Shown: one piece after another, positions 21,518 through 31,165 of the stretch | How the letters are laid out: each line of letters begins with the position of its first letter | Numbering within the stretch: position 1 is the first letter of the stretch | From: Mesostigma viride | Taxonomy: Eukaryota > Streptophyta > Mesostigmatophyceae > Mesostigmatales > Mesostigmataceae | Reading direction: 5' to 3' | DNA length: 64,000 bases | Assembly: GCA_009746045.1 (NCBI GenBank) | Contig: RPFO01001885.1 | Span: 1 to 64,000 of the forward strand | Translations under genes and position numbers: made by a program | Notes under the pieces: generated by a model | The model's input: only the letters and a program-made list of their open reading frames with translations | Told to the model about the DNA's origin: nothing | Database searches by the model: none

Positions 21518-24500
21518 CTAGTGGAGGGCATGCTTGGCCTTATACTCGCGAAGCAGACGTTCACACCCTTCTAGCTCATTCTCGGTTCGCCACGAATCCT
21601 CGTAATCATGCTGAGCAAAACGCCACCGTACGCGATACTGTCGCTGTCTACCTCTCCCACGCTTGATGTCCCGGTGGTCCACGATCTCGGCCACCTCGTC
21701 TTCCTGTTCTCCAGTCTCGGGGTTGTACTCGACAGGGGCCGGCGGGTTGAGCCGACCTTGGATGGAGTTCTGGTGGTATAACTTGAGCTGGTCTCGATGG
21801 AAGTTGGAGGAAGTGTTCCAGGAGCTCGGGATGTCCACCTTGAACATCACATCTCCAAGCTTCTCCAGAACCTTGTGTGGCCCCAGGAACATAGGACGGA
21901 GCTTTGTCTTGAGCTCACCCTCTACCTTCTCAGAGAAACGTCCTAGGCGGGGGCCTCCACCAGTACCCAGTCGCCCACCTCGATGGCCGGCGTGCGCGCA
22001 TCTAGGCGGCCAGCAGTCCTCGCCATGTAGCGCTCTGCGGCGGCCCGGTAGCCCTTGACCGCACTGTCATGGGCCTGGCGCATCTGGACCAGCAGCCTCT
22101 CCACCCCTTCGAGGGTGTCTCGCCGGACCGACTTTTCAGCTAAGGCTGGGCTTGTGAGAAGGTCAGTCGGCGTGAGCGGATGCCTGCCCGTGTTGAGGAA
22201 GAATGGTGTGAAGCCATGAGCTGCCTGGGGGGCGTTATTCAGGGAGAACTCCACCAAACCCAAGAACTCTTCCCAGTTGCTTCCCACCGCGTCGGTGTAG
22301 TGGCGCATGGTCTCTTGCACTGTGCGGTTCAGCCTCTCCACCAGGTGGGAGGACGAGCTGTGATATGCTGTCCCCAGCGACACCTTGGTGCCCAGGCATT
22401 CAAAGAACTCCTGCCAGAAGCGGGCCGTGAACAGCTTGTCTCGGTCCGATATGAATTGCCGGCTGAGTCCGTGGTACCTGAACACGTGGTGAAGGTATAG
22501 CTTAGCGCAAGCCTCGGCCGTGAGTTCGGCCGGACATGGTGCCAGGTGACACATGCGCGTCAAACGGTCCAGGAAAACCAGAATCATGCTGTTGCCATTC
22601 TTGGTCTTCCGGAAGGGGCCAACAAAATCCATCATCAGGGAATCCCAAGGGCCCATCGGGTCTGGTAGGGTCTGGGGGACCGCCTGTGAGCCCGTATTGC
22701 GGGACTTCATGATCTGACATGATGGACACTCGCGCACGTACGTCTCAATGTACTCTCGCATGCCTGGCCAATAGAAGTTCTTTCTGGCCCGTGGCAGCAA
22801 GCGGTGGATCCCTTGGTGGCCACCGGCGAGAGAGTCATGGAGCTCATGGAGCAGAGCCGCTCGACATAACTCCGGGACGTACAGGCGCCAGCAGTCTGGC
22901 CTCACCATGACATAGAGTCGCCCGTCCTGGAACTTGCACGGGAGCTTGCCCATCTGCTTGGGGTGCGACCTGATTGCCTCTAAGGCCGCGGGCTCCGTGA
23001 CAGTGAACCGACTAATCAACGTCTCCAGGACAGAAGTGATCGTGTACGTGTCCGCCTCCTCCTCAAGGGTTTGGTGCACGTACTCCGAAAAAATGGTAGG
23101 GGGCCCGATGCGCTGCAGGTGAAAAATTCCCTGAGCCGGTACCACGTGGCTGAGTGGCACTCGTGACCGGGACCCCTCCCTTTCCCCGGGGGCGCGCACG
23201 TCCTCGCGCGCGGCCCCCAGTCGGGAGACAGGTCGTCCTGGGTCGTGCGACCGGTGTGGAACAGATAGCGACTGTGCGGCGACCCTGGGTCGCCACAAGG
23301 CGAGCCAGGCTCCTGCGCGGAGCCACATGTGGTGTGAAGTACGTCCATAGTCTCATAAAAATCTGCGTAGTCCGCCCGCCGAGAAAGGGCGTCCGGGACC
23401 ACATTCTCTGCACCCTTCACGTACTGAATTTTGAAAGGGGCAAACTGAGACAAGTACTCCATCCACCGCGCCTGACGGGGCGTCAAGTTAGGTTGGGCGA
23501 GCAGATGCGTGAGGGGCCGATGGTCCGTGTGGATGATCAGCCGGTGGGGATCAAGGTCCCCCTGCTCGCTAATCGCAACGTCAAACTGAGCCCCGAGAAG
23601 ATGATGGCGCCAAGTGTGACAGCAGTAGACCACAGCAAGAAGCTCCTGCTGATGCACCGGGTAGTTACGCTCGGCGGGGATCATGGTGCGGGAGATATAC
23701 TCAACCGGCTGTAACCCCTGACCCTGGTCCTGCAGAGGACGCCGCCAATCGCAACCTTGCTCGCGTCCGTGGCCACCACAAAGGGCCTTGACGGATCCGG
23801 GATAGCGAGCACGGGTGCTGTGGTCAAGCTGTGCTTGAGGGCCTCGAAGGCCTGCTGGCACGGTTCCGACCAGACAAAGGGAACACCCTTCTTGAGGAGG
23901 GCGTTGATGGGGGCAGCTATTGTCGCGAAGCGGGGGATAAAGCGTCGGTAGTATGACGCGATACCCAAAAAGCTGCGCACACCCTTGACGTCGGTCGGGG
24001 TCGGCCACTGTTGGATGGAAGCAATCTTTGCGGGGTCCGTCGCGACGCCAGCGGCAGAGAGGGTGTGACCCAAAAAGGGCACGCTGCGTCCAGCGCGGAC
24101 CTTGGCCTTGCGGACCGAAAGATGCTCCTCTTCCATAATGCGCAACACTGTGTCGACGTCCTCTAAGTGATCCTCGAAAGTCTTGGAGTACACGAGGATG
24201 TCGTCCAGGTACGCGAGAGCGCATGTGCGCTTGTAGGACCACGGGGGCTTCACGCCCCTGTTGGGGTCCTTGAGGTCACGGGAAACCTGCGGAAGATGCG
24301 CGGTTCCCATGACAGGGCGGAGGATGTCGTTCATGAGCATCTGGAAGCTCGCGGGGGAATTGCACAAACCCATCGCGGCCACCCGAAACTGGTAATGCCC
24401 AAAGGGCGTGTTGAACGCCGTCTTGTGACAATCCTCCGGGGCGATGCGAAGCTGCCAGAAGCCATCCGCGCAGTCTAGGACTGTAAAGCACGTGGCTCCT

Positions 24501-25810
24501 TGGACGCGGTTGAAGATATCGTCGATGCGCGGAAGGGGGTACTTGGACTTTACCGTGATAGCATTGAGCTTCCGGTAGTCCGTGACGAGCCGCCACTTGC
24601 CCCCAGGCTTAGGGACCAGTAGCACACCAGCCGAGAAGGGGCTATTGCTAGGCTCGATGAGACCCCGCTCCAAGAGCGCCATCAAGATCTTCTTCAGCTC
24701 CACCAGCTCAACTGGACCCATGCGGTACATGGGGGAGGACGTGGGACCATAGCCCTCCTTCACCTGGATGCGGTGGAGCACTGAGCGGTGCGGGGGAAAC
24801 TCCTGCTTGCTTTCGTCAAAGAGCTTCTCCCGTCGCGCTAGAACCGCGTTATAACGCTCCGTCTCCTCGGGTGTAAACCCCACGCCGATCTCATTAAGGA
24901 GAACCTCTATGTTGGAGAGGTCAAGACGGTACATGTAGTACTCCTTGCCTCGACGCAGCTTACTCTCCAGTGACTTGAGGCTCATGAGGATCTGCGAGGC
25001 GTTGCGGGGCTGGGTGACTTCCCGCTCGTGCGTGATGTTATGCACGTCGGGGCCCTGCACTTGGTATTCGCTGACAGGGCTCCAAAAGGAACCGTCAGGG
25101 AACCACACCACGCGACGCCGAATGCTAATGTCCACATCCTGCGCGTCCAGCCAGTCGATGCCGATGATGATGTCGGCAGCTCCCAGCGGTGCGACCGTGG
25201 CTGTGAGCTCCACAGGGATGCCTTGAATCACAGCCTTGATATCAACCCGACCAGGCGAGGGGCTCTTGCGACCATCTGAATAGGTCACATTCACCACTGT
25301 CGCATGTGGCCGGATGTCGTATCCTGCGCGACGCGCCAATGCCTCGTTGATGAACGACGTAGACGCACCCGTGTCCACCATGAACTGCACGTCCATGACG
25401 GTCTTGTCCTTGAGGTAGGGGTCTAATGCTGATCCCGGTACAGCCAGACCTCCCCTAAACAGGAGCAAGTTGCGGGTACCAGCCGGAGTTGCGCGCGTAG
25501 GCTGGTCGGAGCTCGCTGCGCTACCCGTGGCCGGCTGCGTGTTTGGAGCAGAAGTCTCGCCCAAGGATGCATCCGCACTTGTATTCGCTACAAGCGGGGT
25601 GCGACTATCTACTGTAACGACTGATTCTGCGCCCACGCTGGTATTCGCTACCAACGGGGTGTCCTTATCTAAGCTGTCTATCTGCCCGACGTTATTGACT
25701 TGCGCTATCTTATCTACCTGTCCTACATCTACCTCTATCCGTGTAGGCAGGGACACTACGCACGAGGAACGGAGGGCCGGGAGACCGCCTCGTTCGACCG
25801 CCCGGTCCAC
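21518..25810 (-). CDS. Gypsy pol: PR-RT-RNase H-integrase-chromodomain, three frameshifts
   Basis: It replicates and integrates the element. Domains: retropepsin (VDTGAS near 25,390, then IIIGIDWL); RT with LVTDYRKLNA, VLDCADGFWQL and YLDDILVYS; RNase H (ATDAS, HTDHRPLT, DALSRR); integrase HHCC (H near 22,840; CPSC near 22,725) and D, D, E in MMDFVGPF, ISDRDKLF and VERLNR; GPHKVLEKLGD-type module; chromodomain ending at 21518 (EVAEIVDHRD, YRVRWR, DSWRTENEL). The frame changes near 23,735 (within RNase H), between about 23,350 and 23,130, and near 21,947 (C run). The first and last each fit one missing C. RT has an insert of about 25-30 residues just before YLDD. Confidence 0.88.
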
Positions 25811-27879
25811 TCTTCCCCCTCTACCTCATCCTCCTCGTCGCCATGCCCATAGCCGGCGACCGCCTTGCCATCCATAACCCCCGAGGCGCCATTACCCGAG
25901 TCCTGTTGCTGTGAGAACAACTCATTCAACTCGCGGTTCACCCGCTGGAACGAAGGACCCGTAGCGCGGGGCGTCTGGTGCTGCGTGGGACGCTGCCGGG
26001 CGTCCTGCAACTTGGCTGCGCGCTCGCCCGCGTTGCGAGGCCGGTCTGGGCGCCGTGCTTGTTCCGGGCGCTTACCGAAGGCAGGCCCGGAGAAACGGGG
26101 TGACGTCTGCTCGTCGCCACGATCGCGATCCCGTGGTGGTCGCGTGCAGTCCTTCTTGAGATGACCGACCTCGCCGCACCGGAAGCATCGCGCCTTGGAC
26201 GCATCGATTGCATTGACCTGGGGCGCTTCATACTCGCCGTCCTCCTGCTCGTGGTCGATAATGTCCTCAGAGGACCCATCTTGGTCCACCGTAGTGAAGT
26301 GGACGCGACGCGGTGCAGCACCAGCATGCCGATAGGTGACCGCTGCGCGGCGGCGTGCGAGCACATCTGACACCTTTAGAAGGTACTGCTGGATCTCGAT
26401 CACATCCCACTGCTCCCACGGTATCTCAGCAAAGCGCTTTAGCACCTCATCTAGGAGCTCCGGACTCAGCGCCTCAATGAACCGCGACCTATATTCGGTC
26501 CAGGTCAAGTCCTCAAGGCGAGCCGAGAATGCTTCAAACTCTGTCAGAAACTCGCGGAACGGTGTGGTGCCTTGGCGTAGCTTGGCAAAAGCCAGACGCT
26601 CGTGGAGCTTCCAGTCAGGGGGCACCAGCTTGCGCTCAATGCGCTCTAGTAGCTCCTCTACTGTGCGAGGGTACAAGCGCGACGCGACACTCTCACAGTT
26701 GAGTATGCCGACCACTGAGGGATCCATGCAGTTGGTGACGACGTAGGAGATAAGAACCTCGGTAGCTAGCTCCCACCCATTGTGGTTGCACCACGCCCAG
26801 TAGATCTGTACCCACATACGCGTCCATTCGTCGATCTCGCGAGGGTTCATAGTCGCGCGCAGCTTGGGCACTGGTTTAAAGTCAGGCATGGGCGGCGCCT
26901 TAAACGCGTCGGCCCGAGGTCCGCCCACTGCGCGATATGGCGGAACGTTAAAGATCGACAACGAGTCATCTGCCGATGCAGGCGCTGACCTAGTCGCGCT
27001 GCGTTGTAGCCAGACAGACGAGGGATGCGCGTAGCCAGGATCACTGGGTGCCATGCGACTCAAGTTGAGGTTATTGCCATGCGACACGCTCGGCCGCGCA
27101 GGTCCGGCTGCTGGGACATTGCGCGCCGGATGGGACGACGCGGGCCCAGCCTCATCGTATACCGGCGGTGGAACCCTAGCCTCGTCCTGGGTCCACAGCG
27201 ATGTCGCATTGGACTGCAGGTCACTGCCAAAAGAAACCCGTCGACCGCTCGCCCAGGGATGTTGTAATCGTTGGGCACGTTGCGCGTGATAATAGGTCGC
27301 GTTCTGACTAAGCGGACCAAACATCTGCGACCCGGTCGGCTGGCTTAGCGGCTGCTGCTGCTGCTGCAACGGCGGAAGCTGCTGCGGCTGCTGCCACTGT
27401 TGCTGCTGCGGCGGCGGTGGCTGCTGCTGCTGTACTGGCTGCTGCTGCCACTGCTGCGGCAACGGCTGTTGCTGTTCCGAATGCTGCTGTGGGGACTGCA
27501 CTGGGTGCTGCTGCGGCTGCCCGGGCGGGCGTTGCTGCGGCTGCACTGACTGGTGCTGGGCTGCACTCGTGGGATTCGATCTGGGCCGGGTCTCATCACC
27601 TGCCCGTTCCATCAGCTGGTTATACTCAGCCTGCATTCGCTGCGGCTGGTATTCCTCCCTATTATCCATCCTATCCGCTCCTCGTGGCCTTCGCGGCTCA
27701 CGGGAGGTACTAGCCAGCTCACCTGGGTGACCTACAGGACTGCCTTGCTGGTAGGACGAGCCCTGTTGTGATACCTCCTGTACTTGGTACTCTGGGCTGC
27801 CCTGCCTATCCAAGTCTGCACCTCCCTCCTCGGAATGACTCCTAGTCGTGCCGCGTACCTTCTTTTTACCCCGCGGCAT
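25756..27879 (-). CDS. Gypsy gag
   Basis: The 707-aa product starts at an ATG at 27879 (MPRGKKKVRG). After a basic start comes a long Gln-rich segment (about residues 110-180, CAG-type codons) and then the retrotransposon gag fold (WTRMWVQIYWAWCNHNGWE, TPFREFLTEFEAFSARL). A single zinc knuckle follows (CFRCGEVGHLKKDC). The C-terminus overlaps the pol frame by about 55 bases, with pol in the -1 frame. Gag forms the virus-like particle. The polyglutamine segment is unusual and may vary between copies. Confidence 0.88.
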   Translation of the reverse strand: MPRGKKKVRGTTRSHSEEGGADLDRQGSPEYQVQEVSQQGSSYQQGSPVGHPGELASTSREPRRPRGADRMDNREEYQPQRMQAEYNQLMERAGDETRPRSNPTSAAQHQSVQPQQRPPGQPQQHPVQSPQQHSEQQQPLPQQWQQQPVQQQQPPPPQQQQWQQPQQLPPLQQQQQPLSQPTGSQMFGPLSQNATYYHAQRAQRLQHPWASGRRVSFGSDLQSNATSLWTQDEARVPPPVYDEAGPASSHPARNVPAAGPARPSVSHGNNLNLSRMAPSDPGYAHPSSVWLQRSATRSAPASADDSLSIFNVPPYRAVGGPRADAFKAPPMPDFKPVPKLRATMNPREIDEWTRMWVQIYWAWCNHNGWELATEVLISYVVTNCMDPSVVGILNCESVASRLYPRTVEELLERIERKLVPPDWKLHERLAFAKLRQGTTPFREFLTEFEAFSARLEDLTWTEYRSRFIEALSPELLDEVLKRFAEIPWEQWDVIEIQQYLLKVSDVLARRRAAVTYRHAGAAPRRVHFTTVDQDGSSEDIIDHEQEDGEYEAPQVNAIDASKARCFRCGEVGHLKKDCTRPPRDRDRGDEQTSPRFSGPAFGKRPEQARRPDRPRNAGERAAKLQDARQRPTQHQTPRATGPSFQRVNRELNELFSQQQDSGNGASGVMDGKAVAGYGHGDEEDEVEGEEWTGRSNEAVSRPSVPRA

Positions 27880-28035
27880 GTTTACCAGTACCACATCCAC
27901 AAGAGAAGGAAGGAAGGAGAGAGGAAGGAGGAAAATGCCATGCACATGCCCACAAGCAATCAACCAAGCGACTGCCCTACGTTATTCTGCTAATGTAGCT
28001 ATTATATAGTAAGCTATAATTAGTACTCTACTCCT

Positions 28036-28458
28036 CTAGAAACTAGGTGGCTGCCTAGGTGGGGTGCTGACAGTGAGTTGGCTGAACGTGACTGTGACAG
28101 CCTGTGTGTCCCCCGTCCTGCTCTCTACTGTTGCACTATTGGGTGCACAGCTACGGCCCCTAGGCATTGGGCGAGTCCTAATCTCCTGAGGTGGTGCCTC
28201 TACGTGCAAGCCTACTGGACGTGTCATGTATTCCTGGATAAACCTATCTGCTTCCCATGCTGTCTTGAATCCCTTAAAGATAGCCCTATGCCTATCCACT
28301 ATATAGTTCTTGCAGTCTACCCAGCTATAGAAAATACCTACTTTCCCTGTGCCTCCATCATGTGCCACAGCATAGTAAAGTTGCCTAGATACATCACTAT
28401 CCCAACCCCCAAGTCCATTATTATATCTATTATTATTTCTATTATTACTATTAGCCAT
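28036..28458 (-). CDS. Gypsy 5' ORF with viroplasmin/RNase H1 hybrid-binding-like domain
   Basis: A 140-aa protein starts at the ATG at 28458, between the 5' LTR and gag. After an Asn-rich start it has LYYAVAHDGGTGKVGIFYSW, then DCKNYIVDRHRAIFKGFKTAWEADRFI. This matches the small fold shared by the RNase H1 N-terminal hybrid-binding domain and caulimovirus viroplasmin: YAV, G-IY-SW-DCK, V---A-YK-F-T--EA--F. That fold binds RNA/DNA hybrids. The remainder is Pro/Arg/Thr-rich. The ORF is separated from gag by about 150 bases. A role in replication intermediates is inferred; the domain call is by eye. Confidence 0.65.
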   Translation of the reverse strand: MANSNNRNNNRYNNGLGGWDSDVSRQLYYAVAHDGGTGKVGIFYSWVDCKNYIVDRHRAIFKGFKTAWEADRFIQEYMTRPVGLHVEAPPQEIRTRPMPRGRSCAPNSATVESRTGDTQAVTVTFSQLTVSTPPRQPPSF

Positions 28459-28461
28459 CAC

Positions 28462-29153
28462 ACACGTTGTCTATTGCCAGCAGACAGAGATAGAAAAGAG
28501 AAAGGAACCTTTTTACCTCTAGTGTGTGACCTGTCACAGGGGGGGATGCCAACTGGCTCTAATCTAATCACTATCACAGAAATCAGGAGCTTCGCGCCCC
28601 TAATTCCATACAAGAGGGTAGCCTCCGTGATAACTGCCCGCCTTTTCGCAAGGACGAAGCCACGGAAACCACCCTACCAGCGCCCACAGCTTTCGCAGCC
28701 AGGACGCTAGTCACAATACGTCACAGAAACGACAAATTCACAAACAAAACAACAAGGATGGGCGCACATCCTACGCGTGCAGGTAAGAGAGACGGAGCAA
28801 GGCGGTTGGCTGCAAGCTACTACCACATACTGCATGACAAAACGTACCTTGGCGTTGCGCAGCCGACTTTCCTCCCTAGCTTGTGGCGCCGATTCCTTGT
28901 AGTGGTGCAGAGCCGAGCTCCCCGTCGGTGCCCAGTCGACAGGTGATGCTTCTAAGCCCTACACTATGACCGCCCTTTCAGCTAGACGATGCCGCCTTTC
29001 ACCACAGCCAGCTGCCCAGGCTGGCGGGTCGAACTCGGCTTTCTATCTCACTAAATATTGGGCCGGTCCTGCGCAGGCCCTGCGCTATTAAGAATGCACC
29101 TAGCGGCTTATACACAAGGGCTCTTCGCGAGCACCTGTGGAAAACCTCAAGAA
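28462..29153 (-). other. Gypsy 5' leader
   Basis: About 690 bp of untranslated leader lies between the primer site and the viroplasmin-like ORF. It contains only short open frames. No further gene is seen. Confidence 0.5.
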
Positions 29154-29167
29154 CTACCTCCGATCCA
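29154..29167 (-). promoter_or_regulatory. Gypsy primer binding site (putative)
   Basis: On the minus strand, one base after the 5' LTR, the sequence TGGATCGGAGGTAG starts with TGG, the complement of a tRNA CCA end. Which tRNA pairs with it was not determined. Confidence 0.55.
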
Positions 29168-29168
29168 G

Positions 29169-29329
29169 TGTTACGTCCCGTGCCGGACGGTGCGAAAGAT
29201 CTAATCTAGCATAAGGTGCAGTTTAATAAGCCGGCATAGCCGCGCATCCGCGTACCGCGATAGCAAGCAAAGATCGCAGTAAATTGACTAACTGAGCAGC
29301 GGTTTATCCTCAGCTAGGCCTTATAGCAT
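29169..29329 (-). repeat. Gypsy 5' LTR, inner piece
   Basis: 161 bp match 18361-18521 and stop at TTATAGCAT, where the split-direct-repeat element begins. The rest of this LTR resumes at 37278. Confidence 0.92.
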
Positions 29330-29580
29330 TCGGGGTTCTTTGAACGGAGTTTCTTCTATACGTGAATGCGGGAACAAGAGGCCGCTGGATGAGCGGCTTA
29401 TAGGTCGCAGTGTTTACTCGTAGCTGTTTGGCTAGAGCTTTTGTGATTAGTAGATGCAATATAGTGCATGGTTGAAAAATGAATTAAATAAAATGTGCGT
29501 TCCGCGCTTGGGTTGATTATACCCGGGCGGAACGGGGCGTGAGGTGCAGTGCCCCTGAAAAGAACAACCTACGCATTATT
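29330..29580 (+). repeat. Split direct repeat A1
   Basis: It begins TCGGGGTTCTTTGAACGG and ends CGCATTATT. It differs from A2 (36698-36948) at only one position that I noticed (CTTCTATACG versus CTTTTATACG). A relative is present at 60184-60439. Confidence 0.88.
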
Positions 29581-30318
29581 ATAATATTATAGCTCTTTCT
29601 TTGCTCGTTGTCGTTGCGGCGGCAGCCGCAGCTATGGGTGCTGCGGAGCAAAATCCCAAAAGCACTGGTTGCACTGGCCACTTGGCCAGTGGTGAGACTT
29701 CCAGTTGTTAACCGGCCAGGCGTAGTTCCTCGCCCGGTTAACTAAAAGAAAAGAAAAAGATTACCTCCGGTTCGCACCTTTTCCCCAGCTTGGGGTCTTT
29801 GGTGGGCCGGATGCCGTGACAGGTGCTCAACTGTCGCTTGGTCGGCCCAGTGCGCGAGCTGGTGCTCCGTACCTGGGGATGCTTGCACCCCGGGTTGGAG
29901 CCGGATGGCTGGCACTGGCGACCCGTGTCTCGGTCCGCGGCCTGCGGCTTTTTCTTCGGAAATTGCTGCTGGCCAGCAAACTTTGCAATTGCCTTCCGCC
30001 GAGGGGGGGGTGGTTAGGGCTGGGGACGGCGATGGGAAAAGCGTCTAAGCTAGAAATTTTTTCCCCACGCATAGAAACCTCGGGGGGGAATGCGGTCTTG
30101 GCTGAACGGACTCTCGTTCAGCCAGGTGCCTGGGGCTGTGGCCTCGGGCATCCGGGCTGGCGGGGCCTGGGCTAGGTCCACGTTTTTTCTCGAAGCACCC
30201 CGGGTCTATGGGGAGACGGCCATAGCGGTACCGACTCGGGGCCCCGAGAGGGGTCATGATAGGCTGGCCGTGCGCAATCGCAGTGCAAATGCGCTGGGCC
30301 TTTTTGGGCCTGGCCATG
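29581..30318. other. Interior of split-repeat element, left part
   Basis: GC-rich DNA without a convincing gene. Open frames of 119 aa (29816-30175, plus) and 90 aa (30317-30045, minus) lack motifs. An AAAGATTACCTCCGGTTCGC...CCCCAGCTTGGG stretch near 29756-29795 has a diverged counterpart near 60587-60625 in element 2, so it is family sequence. It ends at the CCATG duplicated by the Copia insertion. Confidence 0.45.
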
Positions 30319-31063
30319 TGTTGAAAGAACTAATGGGTTTGCCTTCTACAATGCTTGTGATTGGAACCCAAATGTGCCTGTCCTTGCAGGTACAGGCTAT
30401 GGAGGATGGAAGCAAAGAGACAGAGACTCAGTTTGAGGCAGAATGATAGTGAGGAGTACCTTTGGCAAGGCTCCTCAGTTGTTTTATTAACTCGAGGAAA
30501 AAACACAGGCAGAAAACTGGAATGACCTGATTGGCTGGCTAGGAATGTGCCTAGGAATATTCTCATGTAATACTCAGGCCACCAATCAGGTTAGGTCAGT
30601 GTACAGGCTACCAATCAGATCTAGACAAGAATAAATCTTATCTTGTAACTGCTGTACAGCCTTATCTTGTAACTGATGTACAGTCTTAACTTGTAACTGC
30701 TGCACAGTAATCTAACTATTTAATAAAAGATCTCTCTGTGTGTGATCTGATGATGATGAAGTAAATCTGGCGTGAACATATCAGCGCCACATCTGACATG
30801 CACAGTGTACATGTCAATCAGTCAACTGTCCTGTCATAGATTCTCATCTGACATGTCATAGGTCAGCTGACATAGACAGATTTGTCAGCTGCCTATAAGG
30901 ATCCACTTGGCATAGGTACTAATCCCTGATTACTAAAACTGGCCACAACTTTCTCATTTGTAGGCCAAATCCAACGGGATAAAAAACAGTGGCTCCTGTA
31001 CAAGAGCCTCTATCTATCTAGCCAGGTCAGGTGGGTACAAATACAAGGACCATGTCCTTGACA
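30319..31063 (-). repeat. Nested Copia 3' LTR
   Basis: 745 bp, TGTTGAAAG...CCTTGACA on the plus strand, repeated at 35695-36439 with an offset of 5,376. It contains tandem CTTGTAACTGCTGTACAG-like repeats near 30640-30710 and a run of CATCTGACATG motifs near 30786-30870. Confidence 0.93.
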
Positions 31064-31072
31064 CCCCCCTTA
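31064..31072 (-). promoter_or_regulatory. Nested Copia polypurine tract
   Basis: On the minus strand AAGGGGGG lies directly before the 3' LTR. Confidence 0.6.
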
Positions 31073-31165
31073 CAACACATGACCTTGCTCTAGTGCTATC
31101 CTGTCAAGTATAACACTTAGAGCAAAAAAAGCTCTCAGCCCCTGTGGGCATATACAACTGCATAT

